Program-made: the position numbers and the translations under genes
NCBI GenBank assembly: GCA_002439585.1
Contig: DJOF01000008.1
Coordinates: forward strand, 1 to 64,000
Length of the DNA: 64,000 nucleotides
Direction: 5' to 3'
DNA from: Bacteroidales bacterium UBA6445
GTDB taxonomy: Bacteria; Bacteroidota; Bacteroidia; Bacteroidales; UBA932
Shown: positions 1-7,849 of the stretch, in pieces
Position numbering within the stretch: the first letter of the stretch is position 1
Layout: the number at the start of each line of letters is the position of its first letter
The notes under the pieces: model-generated
What the model saw: the letters and a program-made list of their open reading frames with translations, nothing else
Database searches by the model: none
Told to the model about the DNA's origin: nothing

Positions 1-16
1 TGCGCTCGACTTTTGC

Positions 17-24
17 TATATTTG
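17..24 (+). promoter_or_regulatory. Putative -7 element upstream of trxA
   Basis: TATATTTG fits the Bacteroidota -7 consensus TAnnTTTG. The matching -33 TTTG would lie just before base 1, so it cannot be checked here. The transcript leader would run from about base 31 to the trxA ATG and could form a CTGCAT/ATGCAG stem. Confidence 0.4.
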
Positions 25-101
25 TAATTCTGCATGGGAGGCATGTGATGATGTGCACCTATGCAGGATTATTTTGTATAATTTTAAATTATTCTGATTT
101 T

Positions 102-419
102 ATGGCAAAAATAGTTAATGAAGCGAATTTCGCTGAGATATTGGCAGGCGGTAAGCCTGTAATGATAGATTTCTGGGCAACATGGTGCGGTCCTTGCCGC
201 GCTCTAGCTCCGACAATTGATGAGATTGCGACAGAGTATGAAGGCCGTGTTGAGGTGGCAAAGTGCAATGTAGATGATGCCGGAGACTTGGCTGCAAGAT
301 TTGGTATAAGGAGTATTCCTACACTTTTGTTCTTTAAAGGCGGAGATCAGCCAGTTGACAGACTTGTCGGTGCAGTCCCTAAGTCGACAATAACCGAGAA
401 ACTCGATAATCTACTTTAA
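102..419 (+). CDS. trxA: Thioredoxin
   Basis: This is a single-domain cytoplasmic thioredoxin of 105 residues, the usual length for the family. It carries the redox motif WCGPC in the context FWATWCGPC and the conserved cis-proline segment IPTLLFF. It would reduce protein disulfides using electrons from thioredoxin reductase. The frame is open upstream to base 45, but the extra residues (MMMCTYAGLF and following) do not look like thioredoxin, so the ATG at 102 (MAKIVNEANF) is chosen. It is the first gene of a tightly packed plus-strand run ending at trmB; only 15 bases separate it from the next gene. Confidence 0.95.
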   Translation: MAKIVNEANFAEILAGGKPVMIDFWATWCGPCRALAPTIDEIATEYEGRVEVAKCNVDDAGDLAARFGIRSIPTLLFFKGGDQPVDRLVGAVPKSTITEKLDNLL

Positions 420-434
420 TTAATACGTCCAATT

Positions 435-1088
435 ATGAAGAAATTAGTTCTTGCCATAGCTGCTGCTGCGATCCTTGCCCTTACATTTAGCACATCGGTA
501 GAGGCTGGTGGCCCAAGAGGTGGTATCATAGGCGGATTTACCTCCTCTGCGTCCAATCCCAAGTCGGTGGATGCAAGTTCTATAGGCGGATTCCATATAG
601 GTCTTACGGCTCAGTTGCCTATAGCTTTCGGATTTGCGGTACAGCCCTCTGTCCTATATCAGACAAAAGGGTCCAAGCTAAGTGAGGCGGGATATGTCAA
701 TTATGATATGAATACTAAGGTCTCATATGTGGAGATTCCGGTTCAAGTGCAGTGGGGGCCCGATCTAGTGGCATTCCGTCCTTATGTGTTTGCTGAACCG
801 TTTGTAGGTTATGGCCTTAATGCAAAAGTGAAGAATGTTCAGGATGGGACAAAGACCAAGATGAAATCTTTCGAAGATTCTGGCCTTGCTCGTTGGGAAT
901 ACGGGCTTGGTCTTGGAGTCGGTATAGATGTTTGGAAATTGCAGATCTCTGCCAAGTATTTTTGGAATTTCGGCTCACTGTATTCTGACAACGGCAAGAA
1001 GAACACGATTAGCGAAAATATCAAAGAGGCGTTCAAGGACGGGCGCAATTTCAATGGTATCACATTTTCACTTGCCTTGATGTTCTGA
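435..1088 (+). CDS. Outer-membrane beta-barrel protein (PorT/OmpA-barrel-like)
   Basis: A 217-residue exported protein. Residues 1-24 form a signal peptide (basic start, hydrophobic core, cleavage near VEAGG). The rest consists of alternating short beta-strand segments, for example GFHIGLTAQLPIAFGFAVQP and WEYGLGLGVGIDVWKLQ, and ends in the aromatic residue of FSLALMF, as outer-membrane barrels do. This matches the small Bacteroidota porin-like or PorT-like barrel families, whose roles are mostly unknown. It lies between trxA and the LOG-type gene, with one base before the next start, so it is co-transcribed with cytoplasmic housekeeping genes. Class call is firm; substrate or partner is not known. 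Confidence 0.8.
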   Translation: MKKLVLAIAAAAILALTFSTSVEAGGPRGGIIGGFTSSASNPKSVDASSIGGFHIGLTAQLPIAFGFAVQPSVLYQTKGSKLSEAGYVNYDMNTKVSYVEIPVQVQWGPDLVAFRPYVFAEPFVGYGLNAKVKNVQDGTKTKMKSFEDSGLARWEYGLGLGVGIDVWKLQISAKYFWNFGSLYSDNGKKNTISENIKEAFKDGRNFNGITFSLALMF

Positions 1089-1089
1089 T

Positions 1090-1623
1090 ATGCAGCAAGA
1101 GAAGAAGCTTGTCATATTCTGTTCGTCAGCCAGTGATATAAATCCTAAATATAATGTGAAGGCTGCCGAATTTGTTAGGGGAGTCTGCGCCAAAGGTTAT
1201 ACAATTGTTTCCGGCGGGAGTGTCAGAGGTACAATGGGCGTTGTGTCCAAGGTTGTAGAAGAAGTAGGTGGAAGACACATAGGTGTTATTCCTCGCTTCA
1301 TGTCAAGTTTTGTGTATCCGGAGCTCTCTCTGACAGAGTGGACCGATACCATGGCCGAGAGGAAGGAGAAGATGCGCGAAGGTACAGCGGTAGCAGTGGC
1401 CTTGCCAGGTGGCATAGGCACTCTTGACGAGGTCATCGAGACTCTTACTCTTGCTAAACTTCACAAATATCAAGGGCGTATATTCGCCCTCAATATAGAC
1501 GGATTCTATGACAAGTTTTTAGCCCTCCTTGATCATTTGGTTGAGACTGGCATGCTTGCTTCCAAAGACCGTGCACTTATTTCCTTTCCTCGCACTGTTG
1601 AAGAATTGCTTGCCGCAATCTGA
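1090..1623 (+). CDS. LOG family protein (TIGR00730; nucleotide 5'-monophosphate phosphoribohydrolase type)
   Basis: A 177-residue protein with the Rossmann-like fold of the LOG (Lonely Guy) family, often misnamed lysine decarboxylase. The diagnostic motif PGGIGTLDE lies at residues 106-114, with the partner segment RKEKM before it and GGSVRGTMG near residue 43. Known members remove the base from cytokinin nucleotides or hydrolyse AMP and related nucleotides. The substrate in this bacterium is an inference only. The ATG overlaps no other gene and follows the preceding stop by one base, and the next gene starts ten bases downstream, which suggests translational coupling in the operon. Confidence 0.88.
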   Translation: MQQEKKLVIFCSSASDINPKYNVKAAEFVRGVCAKGYTIVSGGSVRGTMGVVSKVVEEVGGRHIGVIPRFMSSFVYPELSLTEWTDTMAERKEKMREGTAVAVALPGGIGTLDEVIETLTLAKLHKYQGRIFALNIDGFYDKFLALLDHLVETGMLASKDRALISFPRTVEELLAAI

Positions 1624-1633
1624 ATTACGCATT

Positions 1634-2617
1634 ATGGATCTGCAAAGTATAAAGGCGGCTCTTGCTCCTGAACTGGAGAAGGTCAACAACTGCATAGCTA
1701 AGTCTCTGAAGAGCGATATAGATCTTCTTGAGAAGGTCAATTCAAGGATATTGTCGCATTCTGGCAAGCAACTCCGCCCTATAGTCGGACTGTTGTGTGC
1801 GCGCGCCTGTTCTGGTGGATTTATCTCCGGTGATACCATTCTGTATGCTACTGCATCAGAACTTCTGCACAATGCTACCTTGCTTCATGATGATGTGGCC
1901 GATGAGGGGACGCAGAGGAGGGGCGTGCCGACAGTTATGTCCCTATTAGGCGGAAGAGCATCAGTGCTGCTCGGGGACTATTGGCTTGTCAAGGGTATGG
2001 AAAATATCCTTCAGGCTGTATCCTCGTCATCACAAGTAATAAGGATCTATTCCAAGACCCTGTCGGATCTGGCGGAAGGAGAGCTTCTGCAGCTCCAGAA
2101 AGCAGATCTTGGTGATACTGACGAGCAGGACTATTATAAGATAATATTCAATAAGACAGCTTCTTTGTTCGAGGCTACGGGAGTAGCTGGGGCTATCTCT
2201 GTCGGAGCTTCACGGGAGAAAATATCCGCTATCAAGTCCTATGCTAAAAATATCGGCCTTGCTTTCCAGGTTAGGGATGATATCTTCGATTACAGACATG
2301 AAGAAGCCATAGGGAAGCCAGTGGGATCAGATCTGAAGGAGAAGAAAATCACACTTCCTTTGCTTGGAGCTTTGGCCAATGTCTCTCGGGATAAGGAGAT
2401 GAGCATTCGCCGGATGGTATCAGAGATAGACGCGCATCCGGAATATCTGGAGACAATAGCTGCTTTTGTCATTGACAACGGTGGTATAGAGTATGCAGAG
2501 CGCAAATCGGCTGAGTTTATAGACAAGGCTGTCATAGCTTTGCGTCCGCTTGGTGAGTCCGGAGATATCTCTATGCTCAAGGAGATTGCATCATTTGTGG
2601 CTTGCCGTCATTCGTGA
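1634..2617 (+). CDS. Polyprenyl (trans-isoprenyl) diphosphate synthase
   Basis: A 327-residue trans-prenyltransferase. The first aspartate-rich motif DDVAD is at residues 86-90 and the second, DDIFD, at 215-219; GKQLRP near residue 44 is the conserved substrate-binding segment. It condenses isopentenyl diphosphate units onto an allylic diphosphate and most likely makes the long chain of menaquinone (octaprenyl/solanesyl type), though exact chain length cannot be read. The frame is open upstream to 1529 inside the LOG gene; the ATG at 1634 (MDLQSIKAAL) starts at the family N-terminus. Isoprenoid precursors could come from the MEP pathway, whose ispE is at the end of this window. Confidence 0.9.
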   Translation: MDLQSIKAALAPELEKVNNCIAKSLKSDIDLLEKVNSRILSHSGKQLRPIVGLLCARACSGGFISGDTILYATASELLHNATLLHDDVADEGTQRRGVPTVMSLLGGRASVLLGDYWLVKGMENILQAVSSSSQVIRIYSKTLSDLAEGELLQLQKADLGDTDEQDYYKIIFNKTASLFEATGVAGAISVGASREKISAIKSYAKNIGLAFQVRDDIFDYRHEEAIGKPVGSDLKEKKITLPLLGALANVSRDKEMSIRRMVSEIDAHPEYLETIAAFVIDNGGIEYAERKSAEFIDKAVIALRPLGESGDISMLKEIASFVACRHS

Positions 2618-2626
2618 CTATAGAAG

Positions 2627-3733
2627 ATGAGATTTGAGGATATACCTGGCAATGAGATAGTTAAGCAGGCTTTGGTGCGTATGGCCAATGCCGGCCGCAT
2701 TCCTCACGCCGTCATGTTCCACGAGAGTGAAGGTTGCGGGGCACTTGCCCTGGCGGTAGCTTTCCTGCAATATGCCAATTGTAAGAATCGGGGCGCATCA
2801 GATTCTTGCGGGATATGCATACCGTGCAACCAGATCTCTAAGCTTATATATCCCGATCTGTATTTCGTGTTTCCTACCGCTGGAGACAAAGTGACATCGC
2901 TGAACTATATGACACAGTGGAGAGAGCTTTTCATAAGGAATCCTTTCTTTACTGAAAATGGACTCTATGAAGCACTAGGGATAGAGAAGAAATCGTGTAG
3001 CATTGCTGTGGCCGAGGCCAAGAACATGATCAGCGAACTTTCCGTCTCGTCATATTCGGCCGGCTCTCGCTGTGTGATTATCTGGCTTCCTGAGAAGATG
3101 CAGACTGAGGCCGCCAACCGACTGCTCAAGATAATAGAGGAGCCCTCGGACAACACTCTTTTCCTCTTCGTAACGCATGATCCGGAGAAAGTCCTAAAGA
3201 CAATCCGTTCCCGTTGCCAGATCATAAGAGTACTGCCTGCGACTAAGGATCAGGTAGCCAAGGCTCTTCCGAGGTGGACAGGTGTAGATTCAGAGCAGGC
3301 TATATATGCGGCTAATTTCTGTGCTGGAAGTATTGGCGTAGCTATCAGAAGTCTTGCGGAAAAAGATGAGAACGTCGTAATGACAGATACATTCATGGCT
3401 CTGATGGACGCAGTCATAGCACGGGACTTATTGACTGCCCTTGATGTCGGAGATACTCTATCTGCTTTGGATTCAAGGGAAAAACAAAAAGCTTTTTGTA
3501 AATTTGCTTCCGATAGCGTAAGGAAAATCTTCATGCTTCAGAAAGGTCTTCCAGGTATATCCGGGATAAGGCCTGAAGATATGGACTTCTACAAGGAGAC
3601 AGCCCGTAAATGCGGGCCGGATTTCTGTACTCGCGCATTAAAGATAATAAGCAGAGCCAACTCCATGATCGCAAGGAATGTGAACCAGAAGATCATATTC
3701 ACGAACATGGTAAGTCGTCTGTTTGTAAGTTAG
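2627..3733 (+). CDS. holB: DNA polymerase III delta' subunit
   Basis: A 368-residue clamp-loader subunit of the AAA+ type. The N-terminal region has a degenerate P-loop (ESEGCGALAL in place of GxxGxGK), a cysteine cluster CGICIPC with an upstream cysteine that looks like the clamp-loader zinc module, and the sensor/SRC segment RSRCQIIR near residue 190. NRLLKIIEEP is the typical delta'/gamma helix. It works with delta and gamma/tau to load the sliding clamp. It follows the prenyl synthase by nine bases and precedes the RicT-like gene by twelve; holB next to a YaaT/RicT gene is common in both Bacteroidota and Firmicutes. Confidence 0.9.
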   Translation: MRFEDIPGNEIVKQALVRMANAGRIPHAVMFHESEGCGALALAVAFLQYANCKNRGASDSCGICIPCNQISKLIYPDLYFVFPTAGDKVTSLNYMTQWRELFIRNPFFTENGLYEALGIEKKSCSIAVAEAKNMISELSVSSYSAGSRCVIIWLPEKMQTEAANRLLKIIEEPSDNTLFLFVTHDPEKVLKTIRSRCQIIRVLPATKDQVAKALPRWTGVDSEQAIYAANFCAGSIGVAIRSLAEKDENVVMTDTFMALMDAVIARDLLTALDVGDTLSALDSREKQKAFCKFASDSVRKIFMLQKGLPGISGIRPEDMDFYKETARKCGPDFCTRALKIISRANSMIARNVNQKIIFTNMVSRLFVS

Positions 3734-3745
3734 AGAAGACTATAG

Positions 3746-4981
3746 ATGGATAATAACGAGAATATACAGTTCGATTGTCACCGTGGGTGCATGACTTTCC
3801 GCGATGACAATGATGAATTGAACTGCACTTACCGCCGGGGCTGTTGCAAGCTTGAAGACTATAACTGGCTTCAGGGGATCACTCAGGATCAGTATTCTGA
3901 GCTTATGGAGGTGAGATTTAAGAATACGCGTAAAGGTTTCTATACCAATGCTTCAGGGCAGAGCGTCAAGATGGGCGATCTGGTCATAGTCGAGGCCCAG
4001 AACGGTCATGATCTTGGTATTGTGACTCTTGACGGACCTATCGTCGTGCGTCAGATGAGAAGCAAAGGCATCGACCCGGCACAGACAGAGTTCAAGAAGG
4101 TATATCGCAAGGCAAAGAGCTTTGACATAGAGAAATGGCAAGAAGCCATAGCAAGGGAGCAGCAGACAATGATCCGAGCAAGACAGATTGCCGTGGAGCT
4201 CGGCCTCGACATGAAGATAGGAGACGTTGAGTTCCAGGGAGATGGGACCAAAGCCATATTCTACTATATTGCCGATGGAAGAGTTGATTTCCGACAGCTT
4301 ATAAAAGTATTTGCCGAAGAGTTCCAGATAAGGATCGAGATGAAACAGATAGGCGCGCGCCAAGAAGCCGGCCTTATTGGAGGTATAGGTATTTGCGGCC
4401 GTGAACTGTGCTGTGCCAACTATATTACCAATTTCAAATCCATCACCACAGCTGCGGCCCGCTGTCAAGACCTTTCGCTCAACCCCCAGAAGTTGGCCGG
4501 ACAATGCGGCAAACTCAAATGCTGCCTTAACTATGAGGTTGCAACATATCTTGACGCCCAGTCCCGCATCCCTAAGGTGACAGAACCTCTTGAATTCGAG
4601 GACGGTCAGGCTTTCCTCATGAAGACAGATATTTTGCGAGAAATAATGTATTTCTCCTATGACAAGGGGTCTTTGGCCAATCTTTACCCGCTCTCCGCAT
4701 CTGAGGTGATGGAAGTCATCAAGATGAACCGTCGCGGAGTCAAGCCGGAGTCCTTGAAGACAGAGCCAGAGCCGGAGTCGCCTGAGTTTGTCACTGCAGT
4801 GGGAGATGACAGCATTACCCGATTCGATGCTCCGAAACGTAAGAGCAAGAGATCTAATTCAGGAAAGCAGGGCGGAAGGCCAGGTAACGGTATCAATCAG
4901 CGTCAGTCGCAGAGAAATAAGCCTAAGCCGGACAACCTCCAGTCTCAGACTATGGTGGAGAAGGCTAACCGCGATAAATAG
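3746..4981 (+). CDS. PSP1/RicT (YaaT)-like regulatory iron-sulfur protein
   Basis: A 411-residue protein of the PSP1 C-terminal domain family. It is cysteine-rich in the places typical of RicT: GICGRELCCANY and GQCGKLKCCLNYE in the conserved domain, and an additional N-terminal cluster around CHRGC and RRGCCKLEDYN. In Bacillus, RicT binds Fe-S clusters with RicA and RicF and affects mRNA processing by RNase Y; those partners are not seen here. The last about 60 residues are low complexity and basic/polar (KRKSKRSNSGKQ), a likely disordered tail. In many Bacteroides the gldH lipoprotein gene follows this gene; here trmB follows after 45 bases. Confidence 0.85.
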   Translation: MDNNENIQFDCHRGCMTFRDDNDELNCTYRRGCCKLEDYNWLQGITQDQYSELMEVRFKNTRKGFYTNASGQSVKMGDLVIVEAQNGHDLGIVTLDGPIVVRQMRSKGIDPAQTEFKKVYRKAKSFDIEKWQEAIAREQQTMIRARQIAVELGLDMKIGDVEFQGDGTKAIFYYIADGRVDFRQLIKVFAEEFQIRIEMKQIGARQEAGLIGGIGICGRELCCANYITNFKSITTAAARCQDLSLNPQKLAGQCGKLKCCLNYEVATYLDAQSRIPKVTEPLEFEDGQAFLMKTDILREIMYFSYDKGSLANLYPLSASEVMEVIKMNRRGVKPESLKTEPEPESPEFVTAVGDDSITRFDAPKRKSKRSNSGKQGGRPGNGINQRQSQRNKPKPDNLQSQTMVEKANRDK

Positions 4982-5026
4982 GAGTATCTCTCCCAAAAGC
5001 TGCCATGAAGATAAAAATTAACCTAT

Positions 5027-5860
5027 ATGGGGCACGGTAAACTCAAGAAATTTAACGAGAACGATACATTCTCATGCCTCCTTCAACCAAGTACAGAAGA
5101 GGTGTTGTCGGAGAAATGTGAGGGTGACAAGTCGCTCAATCTGAAGCCGCATCCCATACGTGGGCATTGGGCAGAAAAAATGTTCGGTAATTCGCTTTCA
5201 GCAGCCGAGACTCAGGATAAGAAAATTGTCCTTGAACTTGGTTGTGGAAAGGGTGAATATACAATTGCCCTTGCCGAGAGACATCCCGAAAATAATTTCA
5301 TCGGTGTGGATATTAAGGGCGCAAGGCTTTGGACCGGTGCTAAATATGCTTCGGTTCATTCTCTTTCCAATGTGGCATTCCTGAGGACAAGGATTGAGTT
5401 TGTAGAGGCTTTTTTTGCTCCCAGTGAAGTATCGGAGATATGGCTTACATTCTCTGACCCTCAGATGAAGAGCGAGAACAGTCGTCTTACCAGCCCCGTA
5501 TTCCTTGAGCGCTACAGACATTTTCTGCGTAAAGAAGGGATTATAAGGCTCAAGACAGACAGTACTTTCCTATATGAATATACCAAGGCGGTCTGTGAGG
5601 CTAATGGATTGGAGATACTGGCTTGTACATCAGATCTTTATGCAAAGGAAAGGGACTGCCCGGGCTTTCCGGACGAGCTTTTCGAGGTACAGACTTTCTA
5701 TGAGAAGAATTTCCTTGAGCAGGGATTTCCCATCAATTACATCGCATTCAGAATAGAGAGAGAAGGGGATTTCGTCTACCCGAATTTTGATGCCGCATAT
5801 TGGAGGGCAGAGGAGAAACCGCGTCTGCTTCCCGGTCATCAACGCCCTGCTTCCCGGTAG
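5027..5860 (+). CDS. trmB: tRNA (guanine-N7-)-methyltransferase
   Basis: A 277-residue class I SAM methyltransferase that makes m7G46 in the tRNA variable loop. Motif I reads VLELGCGKGEYT near residue 68, followed by the acidic IGVDIKGAR; ISEIWLTFSDPQ contains the TrmB-type catalytic/recognition segment (canonically PDPW). The N-terminus MGHGKLKKF matches Bacteroidota TrmB starts, supporting the ATG at 5027. It is longer than many TrmB (about 220-250) because of an N-terminal segment before the methyltransferase fold. It is the last gene of the trxA operon and converges on miaA, another tRNA modification gene. Confidence 0.92.
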   Translation: MGHGKLKKFNENDTFSCLLQPSTEEVLSEKCEGDKSLNLKPHPIRGHWAEKMFGNSLSAAETQDKKIVLELGCGKGEYTIALAERHPENNFIGVDIKGARLWTGAKYASVHSLSNVAFLRTRIEFVEAFFAPSEVSEIWLTFSDPQMKSENSRLTSPVFLERYRHFLRKEGIIRLKTDSTFLYEYTKAVCEANGLEILACTSDLYAKERDCPGFPDELFEVQTFYEKNFLEQGFPINYIAFRIEREGDFVYPNFDAAYWRAEEKPRLLPGHQRPASR

Positions 5861-5924
5861 AATCTCGGCTTTCATCCTGTCAGCACCAGAGATATTCCGT
5901 CAATTCTTACCGCTATGTATGTCA

Positions 5925-5991
5925 GTGGTAGACATCGTATAGTCTTAAGTTGTATACATCGTTCAGTTAAGTGATAGATGTCGTGCAGTTA
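5925..5991. repeat. Degenerate tandem repeat, about 22 bp x 3
   Basis: Three successive units occupy 5925-5948, 5949-5970 and 5971-5991, each beginning GTxxTA and containing A(C/T)(A/G)TCGTxxAG before TTAA or TTA. They lie between the convergent trmB and miaA genes. There is no obvious intrinsic terminator in this gap. Function unknown; it may be a relic of slipped-strand duplication. Confidence 0.55.
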
Positions 5992-5994
5992 GTG

Positions 5995-6981
5995 TCAGGG
6001 GAGAGTCCAGTGAATCTTCACGCCCTTGCGCTCCATACCCCTGAACCAGGTCATTTGGCGTTTGGCAAACTGGTGTATTGCATTAGAGAGCAATGTGCGC
6101 ATCTCCTCAAGGCTGATAATCCCGAGCACATATTGTGTGACAAATTTGTATTCCAGACCGTAATATATCAGGTCTTCGGGATGTATCCCACTGTCTATAA
6201 GCCGCTTGACTTCGTCTGTCAAACCCTCTGAAAGTCTTGCGTCCAATCTTGCATCAATTCTTCTGTTACGCTCTTCCCGACTCACAAGGGTGCCGATGAA
6301 ATAAGTCTTCTTAGGAAGGTATGAAGTCCTTGTGACTGGATGTGACTGCTGGTAGAGCCCGATTTCAATGGCTCTTATCATCCTTTTGCGGGTGTCTATG
6401 TCTGTCTTGTTGTGCAGAGTCTTGAGAGTTGAAAGGAGCGCAATTAGCTCTTCATCACTTCTCTCCTCTAATTCTTCCCGTAAAGACGGATCTGCAGGCA
6501 CGTCCGGAATCTCGTATCCGCATGTTGCGGCCTCAATGTACAGGCCGGAACCTCCGCAGAGTATAGGCACGTTGCCTCTATCGCGAATTTCCTTGTATGC
6601 CTTCTCGAAATCCCGTTGGAACTGGTATAGATCGTATTTGCTGCCGGCTTCCGCTATGTTGATAAGGTGGTATGGTACATCTCCGTATTCAGACAGGTCC
6701 TTGCCCGTGCCAATGTCCATACCCCTGTACACCTGCCTCGAATCCCCTGACAAAATCTCAGCGCGAGCGGTCTTGACTGGAGAGAGTCGCCTCAATATCC
6801 CGTCAATACTATGTGCAAGTCTGACAGCGTATCGTGTCTTACCCGATGCGGTAGGGCCAAGGACGCAGATAAGGTCGATATCTCCGTCAATATAGGCCTT
6901 GACGGTCGCCTCGATGTTGATTGTCTCCGGATTCGGGAGATCTGCTATCATTGTGTTACTGTATGGATTCTTTGTCGGCAT
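5995..6981 (-). CDS. miaA: tRNA dimethylallyltransferase
   Basis: A 328-residue enzyme that transfers a dimethylallyl group to A37 of tRNAs reading UNN codons. It has the P-loop GPTASGKTR, the catalytic/substrate motif SGDSRQVYRGMDIGTGK, and the C-terminal FAKRQMTWFR tRNA-binding segment. The frame can be extended with a TTG to 7011, but an ATG at 6981 and another at 6951 are more likely; family alignment tolerates either, so about ten N-terminal residues are uncertain. A good promoter at 7028-7059 places the transcript start about 40 bases before 6981. It uses DMAPP, a product of the MEP pathway that ispE serves. Confidence 0.92.
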   Translation of the reverse strand: MPTKNPYSNTMIADLPNPETINIEATVKAYIDGDIDLICVLGPTASGKTRYAVRLAHSIDGILRRLSPVKTARAEILSGDSRQVYRGMDIGTGKDLSEYGDVPYHLINIAEAGSKYDLYQFQRDFEKAYKEIRDRGNVPILCGGSGLYIEAATCGYEIPDVPADPSLREELEERSDEELIALLSTLKTLHNKTDIDTRKRMIRAIEIGLYQQSHPVTRTSYLPKKTYFIGTLVSREERNRRIDARLDARLSEGLTDEVKRLIDSGIHPEDLIYYGLEYKFVTQYVLGIISLEEMRTLLSNAIHQFAKRQMTWFRGMERKGVKIHWTLP

Positions 6982-7027
6982 AAGGCTCAATAAACATAGT
7001 GTGACAGGCAATACGGATTCCTGTTAT

Positions 7028-7059
7028 CAAAGATAGTCTCTGTTTACCTTTTTTTCAAA
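7028..7059 (-). promoter_or_regulatory. Promoter for miaA
   Basis: On the minus strand the sequence reads TTTG (7059-7056), a 20-base spacer, then TATCTTTG (7035-7028), a full match to the Bacteroidota TTTG / TAnnTTTG consensus. Confidence 0.7.
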
Positions 7060-7162
7060 TACTATGTCGAGTAGATATTATTTCTCAATCTGGATGCCCT
7101 ATCGTTGGAGGCTGACTGCTATATGTTTACAATCTCTTTGTTTGTAATCAATTTTCGAAAAT

Positions 7163-7194
7163 ATTGACAATAAGCAAAACTGATTTTAAATTTG
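7163..7194 (+). promoter_or_regulatory. Promoter for smpB
   Basis: ATTG at 7163-7166, a 20-base spacer and TAAATTTG at 7187-7194 fit the Bacteroidota promoter. The start codon of smpB is 77 bases downstream of the -7 element. Confidence 0.6.
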
Positions 7195-7270
7195 CAGAAT
7201 TGGCTGACCCAAAGGGCTGAAAAGTGTCTTTTGGTGTCGGCCTCTTGATTCAATTTATAATATATAAGGT

Positions 7271-7726
7271 ATGCCGAAGGCGAAGAGCAGAGTACAGGTA
7301 AACAACAAGAGGGCCTCATTTGACTATGAGTTCCTTGAGACATATCAGGCGGGGATAGTGCTTGTAGGAACGGAGATTAAGTCGATCCGTGCCGGCCGGG
7401 CTTCCATGTCCGATGCATTCTGCTATTTCGACGGAGGACAGCTCTATGTGCGTGGGATCAATATAGCGCTTTATACGTGGGGTTCGTGGGGACAGCATGC
7501 CCCGCTGCGAGACAGGAAGCTGCTTCTGCAGAAGAGGGAGCTGAGACATCTGCATCAGAAAGTCAAAGAGAAAGGCCTAACAATAGTAGCCGTCCGTATG
7601 TATATAGCAGACAATGGCTATGCGAAGTTGCTGATTGCCCTTGCGCGTGGTAAGAAAATGTATGACAAGCGTCAGTCTATCAAGGACAAGGACCTTCGCC
7701 GCGCTATGGAGCGGGGGGAGTACTGA
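7271..7726 (+). CDS. smpB: SsrA-binding protein SmpB
   Basis: A 151-residue OB-fold RNA-binding protein, full length for the family. Conserved segments are VNNKRASFDYEF near the N-terminus, GTEIKSIRAGR in the middle and YDKRQSIKDKDLRRAM at the C-terminal tail that enters the decoding centre. It delivers tmRNA to stalled ribosomes for trans-translation. The tmRNA gene itself is not in the window. It is monocistronic: its own promoter lies upstream, and a hairpin shared with the convergent metK lies downstream. Confidence 0.96.
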   Translation: MPKAKSRVQVNNKRASFDYEFLETYQAGIVLVGTEIKSIRAGRASMSDAFCYFDGGQLYVRGINIALYTWGSWGQHAPLRDRKLLLQKRELRHLHQKVKEKGLTIVAVRMYIADNGYAKLLIALARGKKMYDKRQSIKDKDLRRAMERGEY

Positions 7727-7778
7727 TTGACTATTCAGAGATATGGTCGAGGTTTACCTCGCTGAAAAACAAGAAAAA

Positions 7779-7809
7779 GGGGCTTGACTAATGCTTTTTA
7801 GTCAGCCCC
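7779..7809. terminator. Bidirectional terminator between smpB and metK
   Basis: Left arm GGGGCTTGACTA and right arm TAGTCAGCCCC form an 11-bp stem with one bulged T and a T-rich loop. On the plus strand it is followed by an AT-rich stretch (ATATTTTATATG), and on the minus strand by the CTTTTTCTTG run. A smaller perfect hairpin GAGGT-TT-ACCTC lies at 7749-7760. Confidence 0.7.
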
Positions 7810-7849
7810 ATATTTTATATGTATGTCGCCTTGTTGTATGTGCCGGGGT

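Noticed and set aside
45..101. N-terminal extension of trxA
   Set aside because: In-frame but unlike any thioredoxin; the ATG at 102 fits the family.
3953..4504. 183-residue minus-strand frame inside the RicT-like gene
   Set aside because: Antisense shadow of a conserved gene without recognisable domain.
5861..5994. CRISPR-like array
   Set aside because: Repeats are degenerate, contiguous and without spacers, so it is not a CRISPR.
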